Of a stretch of DNA of 64,000 bases, positions 55,085-63,807 are shown piece after piece. Made by a program: the position numbers and the translations under genes. Below the pieces are notes generated by a model. The model saw only the letters and a program-made list of their open reading frames with translations. It did no database searches and was not told the DNA's origin. Each line of letters starts with the position of its first letter. The first letter of the stretch is position 1. The stretch is from CALMEC01 sp963777565 (lineage in GTDB: Bacteria > Actinomycetota > Thermoleophilia > Miltoncostaeales > Miltoncostaeaceae), in assembly GCA_963777565.1 (NCBI GenBank), contig CAVZQZ010000007.1, positions 124,001 to 188,000 of the forward strand, written 5' to 3'.

Positions 55085-55669
55085 TCCGCGCTCCTTTCGG
55101 TTGAGGCCGCAGGCCCCCGGCCCGATGCCGCAACGGTCGCCGGTTCCCCAGTCTCTGGACACTAGCCCGTCACGAGCCGGGGCGCGTGTCAATCTCGAGA
55201 CCGTGGGTTCGAACTGCGGCCCTCCCGACCCGGCAGGAAGCAGCGCTCTGACGCGATCGAGCACCCACGGGCTCGCGCGACTCGACGTCCACTGCCGCAA
55301 CGGCCCACGCGCGGGACGGCATGGGTCGGCTCGCCAGTGAACCGCCCGTTTCTCCCACGTGGCATTCGGAGGGCACTTGGCGTCGCCGGGCGCGCCGCAG
55401 ATATCGGCCGCCCGGCCCCCACCGAGGATCAGCACCAGCCCGGATGCCGTCGCGGGTTTCCCGACGCTTCGCGCACCGCTCGAAGTGGGCAACAAGCTGG
55501 GGCAGCACACCCGTTACTGCCCTTCGCGCGCGCGTCCTTGTCCGCACCCGTCCTCGTGCTCCGGTGACGTGTGGCGACGCGACGCAGAATCGAGGCTCGT
55601 CTCGGTGGCGGAGAGTTCGCGCCGGCGCTCGGCTCGGGCGGCGAGGCCGGTGCGGCTCGCGTGGGGGGC
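55085..55669. other. 585-nt spacer, no gene supported; weak tRNA-like motif
   Basis: Between the GH15 leader and the PAP2 gene. Open frames here are short, basic and unlike known proteins. Around 55180-55262 on the minus strand there is a T-loop-like GTTCGAAC with partly paired flanks and an anticodon-like stem, too damaged to call a tRNA gene. The promoter of the GH15 unit should lie at its left end. Confidence 0.4.
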
Positions 55670-56389
55670 TCACCGTGCGCGCCGTGCGGTGATGAGCTGG
55701 GTCGCCCCGAAGCAGGCCAGGGCGACGCCGATGCCGAGGGCCGAGCCCGCCACCACATCCGACAGCCAGTGCAGCCTCAGGTACGTCCGGCTCCAGGCCA
55801 TGCCGACCGCGGCGAGGGCCGCGAACAGCCAGACGGCGCGGCGCTCGCCGGCGCGCGTGAAGAGCAGGACGAGCGCCACCGCGGTCGCGGCGGCGTAGGC
55901 GGCGTGACCGGACGGGAACGACGAGCCGTACGCCGTCAGGATCGCGCCCGCAGGGCGCGGACGATCGACGGCCCCCTTGATCGCGTTGACAAGCAGGGGC
56001 GTCAGGCTCTCGGTGATCGCGAATGCGATCAGCCCCGCCCAGCGCCTCGCGCTGACGAGCACCACTCCGACCGCCAGGGGAACGAGCACGCGAACGATGC
56101 CACGCCCCAGGTGATCGAAGCCACGAGCGAGGAAGGTGAGGGCATCGGTCCGGGTGCTGTCCATCCACTCCAGCCAGCGGCCGTCGATCCCGCTCGGGCC
56201 CGCTGGCACGAGCAGCGCGGCGGCCAGCACCAGCAGGACCAGCGCCACGCCGAGCAGGAGCGCCCGCCGCGGGTCGGCGACGAACACGCTGCCGGCCGGC
56301 CTGCGGCCATCCGGAGAGGGTGCCCCAGCGGAGCGCCTCCTGTTGTTGCCAGCGCGTATCCGCTGAGAATAGGGACGGGCGGCAGGCAT
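55670..56389 (-). CDS. PAP2-family membrane phosphatase
   Basis: 239 residues. The three phosphatase motifs are KGAVDRPRP, SSFPSGHAAYA and SRTYLRLHWLSDVVAG, so the catalytic His pair and Arg residues are intact. Six hydrophobic helices are readable. Members dephosphorylate phosphatidic acid, phosphatidylglycerophosphate or undecaprenyl diphosphate at the membrane. The nearby diacylglycerol-kinase-like gene makes a lipid role plausible. The first ~30 residues are basic and probably cytosolic; a start further in is possible, since no ribosome site stands out. Confidence 0.9.
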   Translation of the reverse strand: MPAARPYSQRIRAGNNRRRSAGAPSPDGRRPAGSVFVADPRRALLLGVALVLLVLAAALLVPAGPSGIDGRWLEWMDSTRTDALTFLARGFDHLGRGIVRVLVPLAVGVVLVSARRWAGLIAFAITESLTPLLVNAIKGAVDRPRPAGAILTAYGSSFPSGHAAYAAATAVALVLLFTRAGERRAVWLFAALAAVGMAWSRTYLRLHWLSDVVAGSALGIGVALACFGATQLITARRAR

Positions 56390-56487
56390 CGACGGCGCCG
56401 CCGATCGCCACGTGGCCGCGGCCCTCGCGGCCTGCGAGGTACGCTGGGCCGGACACGCTGGCGCACGACGTCCTCAGGGAGGCCGAG

Positions 56488-56712
56488 ATGGACATCCTCA
56501 AGATCGAGAGCAAGGAAACCCTCTCCCGCGAGGAGGCGGCATCACGTCTGCGTGCCATCGCCGACGGGCTCGCCTCGCACAACGACGTCGAGCTCGACTG
56601 GAGCGGCAAGCATGTCCGGCTCCACGTCGCCGACGAGGTCCGGCTGGAAATCGAGATCGAGGTCGGCGACGATGAGACGGAGTTCGAGATCGAGCTCAAG
56701 TGGAGCCGCTGA
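56488..56712 (+). CDS. amphi-Trp domain protein
   Basis: 74 residues: LKIESKETLSREEAASRLRA followed by alternating strands with DVELDWSGKHVRLHVADEV and a conserved C-terminal acidic strand ending ELKWSR. This is the amphi-Trp family, small proteins of unknown function, here complete. GGGAGG lies ~8 nt before the ATG. It is divergent from the PAP2 gene, with a 98-nt spacer. Confidence 0.88.
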   Translation: MDILKIESKETLSREEAASRLRAIADGLASHNDVELDWSGKHVRLHVADEVRLEIEIEVGDDETEFEIELKWSR

Positions 56713-57191
56713 AGCCGTCAGCATCGTTTGGCTCGAGGTGCGATGCCGGGGGAGATCGCCCGTGGACGAGCGGATCACGCTCCGCATGCCTCGGCGCCGA
56801 CCGCCGTCATCGTTCGAGACCAACCGCCGCCGCCGACGCGGAGGGTCCGGCCGGGCCCCCGGAGACAGCCGCACCGACATCCGGCGCGGTCCCGATTCCC
56901 CCGAGAAGCGGGCTCGCGAAGATCTCCCGGTACGGCTTGCGCTCCCCGGATCGACCGAGAGGTGGTGGTGGTGGCATGCTGTTTGCGTGACAGGACGAGG
57001 ATTCAGACCGCGGATCCGGCGCCCCGGGACCGGTGGGGCGGGACGATCGCCGCGTCGGGCGCCGGCCGGCACCTCCTCGTCGATGTCACCCCGCCATCGC
57101 GCGCGCCGGCCGTGACGGTGGCGTCGACCGACGATGCGGGATGCGCTCGATCGTCGGTGGGCACAATCCAGCTCGCGGCTGACGGTGCGCC
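56713..57191. other. 479-nt spacer; one coupled but unrecognised ORF
   Basis: Contains a plus-strand 155-codon frame (56728-57195) whose TGA overlaps the ATG of the diacylglycerol-kinase-like gene (ATGA), which hints that it may be translated. Its sequence is Arg/Pro-rich and matches no family I know, so I do not call it a gene. A short GTG-triplet run (56960-56975) lies inside. Confidence 0.35.
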
Positions 57192-58473
57192 ATGAGGCGC
57201 CTGTCGGCGATCGCGACGCTCGCGCTGCTGGTCGCCGTCGCGGTCCTCGTGGTGGTGAGCGCGGTGGGGTCGTTCCCGCGCGGCCTCATCATCGCGGCGA
57301 TCCTCGTCGCCGCCTTCATCGCTGGCGTGGGCGGGGGTTCGCCGCCGGGGCGCCGGGCGTATCGCGCGTGTGGCGACGGGCGGCGCGCTGCTCGTGGCGG
57401 CGATCGTGCTGACGTTCGTCGGCGGGCGACTCCTGGAGGCCCTGGTGGCGATCGGCTGCCTGGTGGCGAGCCTCGGGTTCGCCAAGCGCGTCTTCGCCGT
57501 CCGGACCGACCTGCCGCCGGCTGCGCCCCCGAAGCACCCGGTGGTGATCTGGAATCCCAAGTCCGGGGGGGGAAAGGCGCTTGCGGCCAATCTCGCCGAT
57601 GAGGCGCGCGCGCGGGGGATCGAGCCCATCGAGCTGAGGCCGGGGGACGACCTGGTGCGACTGGTGCGCGATGCGGTGGCCGGTGGCGCGGATGGGCTCG
57701 CGGCGGCGGGAGGCGATGGGACGCAGGCGCTTGTCGCATCGATCGCCGCCGAGCACGACCTGCCGTTCGCCTGCATTCCGGCCGGCACCCGCAACCACTT
57801 CGCGCTCGATCTCGGCGTGGATCGCGATGACGTCGTCGGTGCTCTGGATGCGTTCGTCACCGGCGGCGAGCGCCGGGTGGACCTCGCCGAGGTCAACGGG
57901 CGCACGTTCGTCAACAACGTCTCGCTCGGGCTCTATGCCGAGGCGGTGCAACGCGAGGGCTATCGCGACGCGAAGCTGCGCACCATGCTCGACACCGTGC
58001 CCGACGCCCTCGGAACCGGCGGATCGTGGGCGCGGCAGCTGCGCTGGACCGGGCCGGATGGGATCGCCCGCGATTCGGCCGTGGTCATCCTGGTGTCGAA
58101 CAACGCGTACCGCCTCGGCCGGGCGGTCGCCTCCGGCACGCGCCCGCGCATCGACGCCGGCGTCCTGGGCATCGCGGTGATGGAGGCGGGCGGCACCGAG
58201 GGCGGGCAGGACGGCCGCCGCCCGCTCTGGCGCCAGTGGTCCGCGCCGAGCTTCGAGGTGGGCTCCCAGGGCGCGGTACCTGCCGGCGTCGACGGTGAGG
58301 CGCTCACGCTCGCGGCGCCGCTGCGCTTCGCCGTCCATGCCGGCGCGCTGCGGGTGCGCCTCGCGCCGCACCACCCCGGCGCGTCGCCGTCGGCGGCGCT
58401 GCCCGAGGGGCTGATCGACGGCATCCGCACGACGGTGAAGATCGCCGCGGGCGAGACCCCCACCCGACCATGA
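57192..58473 (+). pseudogene. diacylglycerol kinase-like protein with N-terminal membrane helices, one frameshift
   Basis: From ATG 57192: two or three hydrophobic helices (LSAIATLALLVAVAVLVVVS and FPRGLIIAAILVAAFIAG), then a break near 57325. In the next frame the protein continues with a helix (GALLVAAIVLTFVGGRLLEA) and the catalytic domain HPVVIWNPKSGGGKALAANL (DAGK Gly-rich motif) and ADGLAAAGGDGTQALVASIA (GGDGT ATP site). ACIPAGTRNHFALDLGVDRD and the C-terminal VDGEALT block complete it. Catalytic parts are intact. Corrected length ~427 residues. It phosphorylates diacylglycerol or a related lipid (YegS/DgkB type). A single inserted base explains the break. Confidence 0.85.
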
Positions 58474-58552
58474 CGATGGCCGCCTTCCTCCACCCCGCGA
58501 TCTGCCGCTGCGTTGGCGCGCACGACATGCGCGGTGCGCGACACCTGACAAG

Positions 58553-58830
58553 CCGACCACGCGTTCGGACGAGCCGATCTCTTTGTTCTCGCTGGTTGGA
58601 ATGTCGAACCAGACGCTGATCGCTCGTTCTGACCGTGTGCCGATCCTGAAGCCGGGATGCATGGCGAACGCCTCCTTCGGCTGCCGGGCCGCGACGATCA
58701 CCTACTCGGACATCACTGGAATCCAGGTCAACACCGGCTGGATGAACGCCGTGGTGGAGGCTTCCTCCCAAGCTATCCCGCGCACCCGGTGGACTTCTGG
58801 CAGCAGGCAACAAGGCGACGAAGGCGGGTG
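58553..58830 (+). pseudogene. broken PH-like domain gene
   Basis: In one frame: LVGMSNQTLIARSDRVPILK followed by ATITYSDITGIQVNTGWMNAV, which resembles small actinobacterial PH-like proteins in which a loop such as YYRDITGIEVNTG precedes a TPSYQGT-type turn. Near 58763 the frame changes to LPSYPAHPVDFWQQATRRRR, the expected continuation. No start codon with a ribosome site is seen upstream. I read this as a decayed gene of ~90 codons; sequence error is possible. Identification rests on memory of the domain pattern. Confidence 0.4.
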
Positions 58831-58843
58831 CCCGAAGCCCGCA

Positions 58844-60121
58844 TCAGGCGCGCGTCGGCAGCCCCCCGGGTGCGCCCGGATAGCGTGCGTCGTCGGGGTA
58901 GCGATCGAAGGCGGACCCGAGCCGGCGCCACTCCTCGAGCCAGCCCGCGCCGATCTCGCGCCCCTCCTCGCGCAGACTGAGCATGTGTCCCGCGCTGCGA
59001 TCCAGCTTCGAGGCGTGCCCGATACCCCACGCGGTCTCACGGCGCATCTTGATGGTGCGCACGGCGACCGTCTTGCGTGTGTTCAGCGGCGGATGGGCGG
59101 TGCCGTGCTGCTCGATCCAGCGGTTGACGGTGAGGATGTTGTCGAGTTCCTGGTTGAGCGACAGGTTGCCGGCGAGGTCGTTCTCGCGGTCGTGGATGTC
59201 ATCGAGGCTGATGCGCAGCGATGCCGGCGAGAACTCCTGCGGGTTGATCCGGATCACCCAGATCTCGTCGGGCTTGTCGTCGCGATCAGGGCCGTCCAGC
59301 AGATCCCGTACCGGGGGATTCTGCGAATAGAGCCCGTCCCAGTAGTAGCCGGTGCGCGTCACCGTGGTGCCGGGATCGCAGGTGGGGAAGTCCATCCCCT
59401 CGATGGCCTCTGCCGGCAGTACCTCGGGGAGGGTGCCCGAGGCCGCGACGCCGGCGAGCGAGAGCGCGCGTTGCATGCGCCAGCGATTGGCGCCGCGCTC
59501 GGCATCCGCGCGCGGGGCCAGGAGACCCATCCGGCGCAGGGTGGTGTCCGAGTCGAAGATCTCGGTGTTGCCGCTCAGCACCTCGATCGCCCCGGCCAGT
59601 ATCCGCAGCCGCAACCGGGCGACGGCGGACCAGTCGATGGCGTCGAAATGCGGGCACAGCGACCGCAGGAGGGCGGGGAAGCTCAGGTATTCCTCGCGCA
59701 CCCCCGCCAGCGACAGTCCCGCGAGCGAAAGACGGCTACTGACGTCGTAGGGGCCGGAGCTCACGCTAGGCATGTGCGCGGCCTTCCAGCGCAGGGCCGC
59801 GCTCACCCACCGGTTGTGCACCAGTTCGGCCGGCGTCGTGGCGGTGAAGGTGGTCCACAGGTGGTCGAGCCGCTCGATGGCCGCATCGATCGACCCGCAA
59901 CGCGCATCGGCGAGGTTGGGCGCCAGGCCGTACCAGGCGGCGAGCGCACACAGCGCCCCGGCTGAGGTGCCGCTGATGGCGTCGATCTCGAACGTGTCCC
60001 CGCCCTCGGGGTCGGAGTCCCAGCGCCGCTTGGCCTCCAGGACCTCCGTGAGCACGCCCCAGGTGAACGCGGCATGGGTGCCGCCGCCCTGGCATGCAAT
60101 GGCGATGCGCTTCGTGGCCAT
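58844..60121 (-). CDS. patatin-like phospholipase
   Basis: 425 residues. The oxyanion-hole motif is IACQGGGTHAAFTWGVL (GGGxxG), the nucleophile is in DAISGTSAGALCALAAW (GTSAG), and the catalytic Asp is in YYWDGLYSQNPPV (DG), followed by RDDKPDEIWVIRINP. Thus the Ser-Asp dyad is complete. The family hydrolyses acyl ester bonds in lipids, often membrane-linked or secreted. ATG 60121 is preceded by GAAGGGAGG with 3-4 nt to the start; a longer frame above it is low-complexity. Divergent from the sulfite-oxidase-like gene. Confidence 0.93.
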   Translation of the reverse strand: MATKRIAIACQGGGTHAAFTWGVLTEVLEAKRRWDSDPEGGDTFEIDAISGTSAGALCALAAWYGLAPNLADARCGSIDAAIERLDHLWTTFTATTPAELVHNRWVSAALRWKAAHMPSVSSGPYDVSSRLSLAGLSLAGVREEYLSFPALLRSLCPHFDAIDWSAVARLRLRILAGAIEVLSGNTEIFDSDTTLRRMGLLAPRADAERGANRWRMQRALSLAGVAASGTLPEVLPAEAIEGMDFPTCDPGTTVTRTGYYWDGLYSQNPPVRDLLDGPDRDDKPDEIWVIRINPQEFSPASLRISLDDIHDRENDLAGNLSLNQELDNILTVNRWIEQHGTAHPPLNTRKTVAVRTIKMRRETAWGIGHASKLDRSAGHMLSLREEGREIGAGWLEEWRRLGSAFDRYPDDARYPGAPGGLPTRA

Positions 60122-60454
60122 GCGCCTCCCTTCGAACGGGTGAGGATGGTGGTCAGATGGGGCGTGCGCACGAGCGCGCCATGGCCTCGACGTGGGGCGT
60201 TCGGCCAAACATATCGACCGGGCGCAACCATGCCAGGTGCTGCCGCCATTCAGGAATGGCGGCGGGTTGCCGGGCGGGGCGCGGGGCGAAGTGCATCGCC
60301 TTCTACGCGAAGGGGGCTGCGGACACTGAGGACGTGACCATCCACGGCGGGCGGCTCGGAGAGCGCCTCGCTCGACGAGGACGAGGAATGCGTGGGAGTG
60401 TTGCCCACCTAACTCCGCCCGGACTTTGGCTTGATCGGGGCAGCGCCGCGGGTC
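60122..60454. other. divergent spacer between patatin and sulfite-oxidase-like genes
   Basis: About 330 nt with no supported gene. Its right end carries the TAGTGT -10 box (listed separately). A possible -35 TTGATC (60431-60436) is 18 nt before TAGTGT. No recognisable operator. Confidence 0.45.
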
Positions 60455-60460
60455 TAGTGT
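60455..60460 (+). promoter_or_regulatory. -10 box TAGTGT of the sulfite-oxidase-like gene (leaderless start)
   Basis: TAGTGT is followed by CCCGCCC (7 nt) and the ATG at 60468; there is no ribosome site. TTGATC at 60431-60436 is a fair -35 with an 18-nt spacer. Confidence 0.45.
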
Positions 60461-60467
60461 CCCGCCC

Positions 60468-61532
60468 ATGGAGCCTCTCAGGCTCGAGGAGCTGCAGCTG
60501 GCGGCGCGCAATCACGGGATGCCCCTGGAGGCGTTGCGTTACCCGCTGACCCCGGTGGGACTGCACTATCTGCTCATCCATTACGACATCCCCGCGGTGG
60601 ATCCGGCGAGCTGGCGGCTCACGATCGGCGGGAGGGTTGCGCGCCCGCTTGCTCTGAGTCTCGAGGAGTTGCGCGCGCGCCCCGCGGTGGAGGTGACCGC
60701 GACGATGGAGTGCGCGGGCAACGGCCGGGCCAGGCTGGCGCCGCGTCCGCTCAGCCAGCCGTGGCTCGACGAGGCGGTGGGCACGGCGCGCTGGCGAGGA
60801 GTGCCCCTGCGGGCGCTCCTCGAAGAGTGCGGCGTCGGCGACGATGCAGTCGAGGTGGTCTTCACGGGACTCGACCGCGGGACCGAGAATGGCCTCGTGC
60901 AGGATTTCGCGCGCAGCCTCCCTGTCGCGGAGGCGTTCCGCGATGAGGTGCTGCTGGCATACGAGGTCAACGACCGGCCGCTGCCGCCCCAGCAGGGCTT
61001 CCCGCTGCGTCTGCTGGTGCCGGGTTGGTATGGGATGGCGAACGTGAAGTGGCTCGCCGCGATCACCGTCGTCGATCGGCCCTTCGACGGCATGCAGCAG
61101 CTCATGTCGTACCGACTCCGCCAGGATGCGTCCGAGGAGGGGACTCCGCTCACGCGGATGCTGCCGCGGGCGCTGCTCGTGCCGCCGGGGATCGCCGACT
61201 TCCCGACGCGGTCGCGAACCGTCGCCGCCGGCCACTGTCTGTTGGAGGGACGGGCGTGGTCGGGGTGGGGGCCGATCTCGGCGGTCGAGGTTTCCACCGA
61301 CGCCGGGGAGAACTGGAGCGCAGCTCGCATCGTGCGCGATGTCGACTCGCCCTGGGCCTGGTGCCGCTGGACCCACGACTGGGACGCGACGCCCGGGGAG
61401 CACGAGCTGCGCTGCCGTGCTCGGGACGCGGCCGGCAACGCACAGCCAGATGACCCGATCTGGAACCTCGGCGGCTACGCCAACAACGCGGTCCAGTGCG
61501 TGACCGTCACGGTCGTCGCCCCGGACGGCTGA
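60468..61532 (+). CDS. sulfite oxidase-like molybdopterin oxidoreductase
   Basis: 354 residues. ATMECAGNGRARLAP contains the Cys that ligates molybdenum, and LLVPGWYGMANVKWLAAITV is the molybdopterin-domain end. The C-terminal Ig-like dimerisation domain (SAVEVSTDAGENWSAARIVR, WCRWTHDWDATPGEHELRCR, WNLGGYANNAVQ) is complete. There is no heme domain and no Tat signal, so the protein looks cytosolic, unlike the exported YedY/MsrP type. The substrate may be sulfite or another sulfur or nitrogen oxo compound. The start is leaderless-type. Confidence 0.9.
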   Translation: MEPLRLEELQLAARNHGMPLEALRYPLTPVGLHYLLIHYDIPAVDPASWRLTIGGRVARPLALSLEELRARPAVEVTATMECAGNGRARLAPRPLSQPWLDEAVGTARWRGVPLRALLEECGVGDDAVEVVFTGLDRGTENGLVQDFARSLPVAEAFRDEVLLAYEVNDRPLPPQQGFPLRLLVPGWYGMANVKWLAAITVVDRPFDGMQQLMSYRLRQDASEEGTPLTRMLPRALLVPPGIADFPTRSRTVAAGHCLLEGRAWSGWGPISAVEVSTDAGENWSAARIVRDVDSPWAWCRWTHDWDATPGEHELRCRARDAAGNAQPDDPIWNLGGYANNAVQCVTVTVVAPDG

Positions 61533-61939
61533 CGACACTTCTCGTCGCGGTGCGCTCGACGACCGCCGGGTGCGCCCGTGGCGGTGGTCACGGCGGCAGC
61601 GGCAGAGCCCTCAAGGCTTCATGCTCGTGGCCGTGTCGCGGGGCTGCGTCGTCTCCGACAGAACCAGGCCCAGCCATTGATTCGGCAGGTAGTGCTCGGG
61701 CAGGTCGGCGGGACCAGTTCGCGGGGATCGTCTCGCTCGACGACATCGCCGAGGCGCTCAAACTCGGAGAGCGACGGCGGACCCACGCCACGCGGCGCTC
61801 CAATCCCGATCGAGAGGCCTGAGATGGGCGAACCAACCGGTGGACCGGGCCTCCCGGACGCGGCGGTGCTGTTCGGGGCCACCGCGACCTCGCGCACAAG
61901 CAGATCATTCCCGTCCTCTGACCGCGATTGGTGAGTGGG
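61533..61939. other. spacer with a CBS-domain remnant (~61700-61822)
   Basis: About 400 nt with no intact gene. In one plus-strand frame RRDQFAGIVSLDDIAEALKL, ending ERRRTH, at ~61704-61790, matches the last strand and helix of a CBS domain, which usually reads VGIVSLDDIAEA. The rest of the domain is missing or out of frame, so this looks like a relic of a CBS-pair protein gene. Confidence 0.4.
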
Positions 61940-62992
61940 TCAGGACGGAGCGGCGGGCGAGGACTGGGCCTCGTTCGCCTGGGGGAGGCGAACGGTGGCG
62001 ATCGTTCCCTCGCCTGGCTCGCTTTCGAGTGTGAGTTCTCCTCCAGCGCTTTCGATCCGTGCCCGTTGCGACGCCAAGCCGATGTGCCCGGCCACAACGC
62101 GTTCGCCGATCGTCGCGGTATCGAAGCCGGCACCGTCGTCAGCGACGCTCAGCACGGTCCATCCATCGCGATCAGAGCAGCGCACGTCCACGTTGCGCGC
62201 ATGGGCGTGCTTCGCCACGTTGGACAGGAGCTCCCGCGCCGCGGCAAGGAGCACACGCTCATGCAGAGGGTGTGGTCTCGCCGAATACGCAACGTGTGCG
62301 TGAAGCCCAGCGCCCTGGCTCGCGTGCGCGACCAACGCGGACAGGGCAGCTTCGAGACCCGCTTGCTCCAGGACGAGGGGATGAAGCTCCGAAACGATCT
62401 CCCGCAGTTCCCCGACCGTCTGCGAGATCATCGCCTCCGCCCGGTGCAACGCTGGGTGGTCGCCCATGTCTGCGGCTTCCTGCAGATCGTGCCGCGCCGA
62501 CAGCAGGTTCTGGAGGGCGGTGTCATGCAATCCCTCGGCGAGCCCCTGACGTTCGCGCTCCTCGGCCCCGAGGGCGTCGACCAGCAGCTGCCGCGCCTGC
62601 GCGGCAAGCTCGCCAATCCTCCGCGTCCGGCGCGCAAGCACAAGGGTCAGCAGCAGAGCCGCGGCGGAGATCCAGAGCAGGTAGCCGGCCTGAACCGCGA
62701 TGAATCGACCCGCCTGCCCCTGAGCCCGCGACGGGTGACTCAGCGCCTGGGTCAGATACGCCATGACAACCACGGCACCACCAGCGGCGGTCAGCGTTGG
62801 CCTGAACCGGAAGGCGAGCGTGATCGGAACCAGGGCGTACGCCACGCGCGCCTGCGAGAAGCCACCGCCCGAGAGGAACACCAGGGCCGTGATCGCCCCG
62901 ATGTCGAGCCCTGCGATCACCAGAGCGAGCGCTTCGGTCACAGGGTGCAGATGAACCCAGATCAGCAGCCCCATCGCCCACGCTGCGAACAC
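61940..62992 (-). CDS. NarL-type sensor histidine kinase
   Basis: At least 350 residues: four to five membrane helices (for example PVTEALALVIAGLDIGAITA), a HisKA_3 dimerisation domain (QGLAEGLHDTALQNLLSARH, phospho-His in GLHDT) and a HATPase_c domain (AARELLSNVAKHAHARNVDV, SVADDGAGFDTATIGERVVA, GLASQRARIESAGGELTLES). The first usual start is GTG 62992, which truncates the first helix. The open frame continues upstream to the response regulator's stop with plausible membrane sequence (WLRLPAIALIALGESVIGTG), but has no ATG, GTG or TTG there, so the true start is unclear. It is 3' of its regulator. Confidence 0.85.
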   Translation of the reverse strand: MFAAWAMGLLIWVHLHPVTEALALVIAGLDIGAITALVFLSGGGFSQARVAYALVPITLAFRFRPTLTAAGGAVVVMAYLTQALSHPSRAQGQAGRFIAVQAGYLLWISAAALLLTLVLARRTRRIGELAAQARQLLVDALGAEERERQGLAEGLHDTALQNLLSARHDLQEAADMGDHPALHRAEAMISQTVGELREIVSELHPLVLEQAGLEAALSALVAHASQGAGLHAHVAYSARPHPLHERVLLAAARELLSNVAKHAHARNVDVRCSDRDGWTVLSVADDGAGFDTATIGERVVAGHIGLASQRARIESAGGELTLESEPGEGTIATVRLPQANEAQSSPAAPS

Positions 62993-63159
62993 GCCAATCG
63001 CGACGTAGAAGCCGGATTTCGCCTCCCCGGTGCCGATGACACTCTCACCGAGAGCGATGAGCGCGATCGCAGGCAGCCTCAGCCAGGCGACGAGCCGCTC
63101 GGACTCCGCGAGTGCCGCGTTGCTGCCGATCGGGGTCGCGCCGGTTGTGGGGCGGTGGC

Positions 63160-63807
63160 CTATTCGATCAGTCCTCGTCGCATCGCCTCTGCGACGGCGG
63201 CGGCGCGGTCGGACACGTCGAGCTTCTCGTAGAGATGCTGCGTGTGGGTCTTGACAGTCGTGAGCCCCAGGACGAGTTCCTTCGCAATCTCCGGCAGGCT
63301 CCGCCCCGCCGCGATCAGCTTCAGGATCTCTCGCTCACGATTGGTCAAGACCGGCGCATCGTCGGTCGACCTGAGGCGGATCTCCGAAACCAGCCCGGCC
63401 GCCACATCCGATGGCAACACGTTTCTGCCGGCGGCACATGCCACGACTGCGTCCACGATCTGCTCCCGACGCGCCTCCTTCGACAGGAACCCAGAGGCCC
63501 CGGCCTCCAGCGCCGTGTAGACCACGGAGCTCTCGGTGTGGGCCGACAGGAACAGGATCTTGGTCGGAAGCCCGTCCCGCACAATCGCGTGTGCGACTGC
63601 GAGGCCGCTCAGCCCGGGCAGCTTGTAGTCGAGCAGTACGACATCGGGTCGGTGCTCTTCGATCTGGGCAAGAGCATCGCGTCCATCTCCGGCCTCGGCG
63701 ACGACTTCCACCTGACCTGACGAGGCAAGCGCCCGCACCACACCCTCCCGGAACACCGGGTGATCGTCGACGACGACCACGCTCACGCGCTTTGCGGTCT
63801 GTGACAT
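63160..63807 (-). CDS. NarL/LuxR-type response regulator
   Basis: 215 residues. Receiver domain: VSVVVVDDHPVFREGVVRAL with the acidic pair DD, phosphoacceptor Asp in DVVLLDYKLPGLSG, Thr/Ser and Lys switch residues in ILFLSAHTESS and GFLSKEARR. The LuxR helix-turn-helix is LTNREREILKLIAAGRSLPE to LTTVKTHTQHLYEKLDVSDR. ATG 63807 is preceded by GGAGA at 9 nt and gives the usual length; ATG 63822 and a longer frame are possible. Its partner kinase lies immediately downstream (62992). Target genes are not evident; the remaining 193 nt to the window end hold no recognised gene. Confidence 0.93.
   Translation of the reverse strand: MSQTAKRVSVVVVDDHPVFREGVVRALASSGQVEVVAEAGDGRDALAQIEEHRPDVVLLDYKLPGLSGLAVAHAIVRDGLPTKILFLSAHTESSVVYTALEAGASGFLSKEARREQIVDAVVACAAGRNVLPSDVAAGLVSEIRLRSTDDAPVLTNREREILKLIAAGRSLPEIAKELVLGLTTVKTHTQHLYEKLDVSDRAAAVAEAMRRGLIE

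Noticed and set aside
56960..56975. GTG triplet run
   Set aside because: Too short and in a non-coding spacer; no sign of a functional microsatellite.
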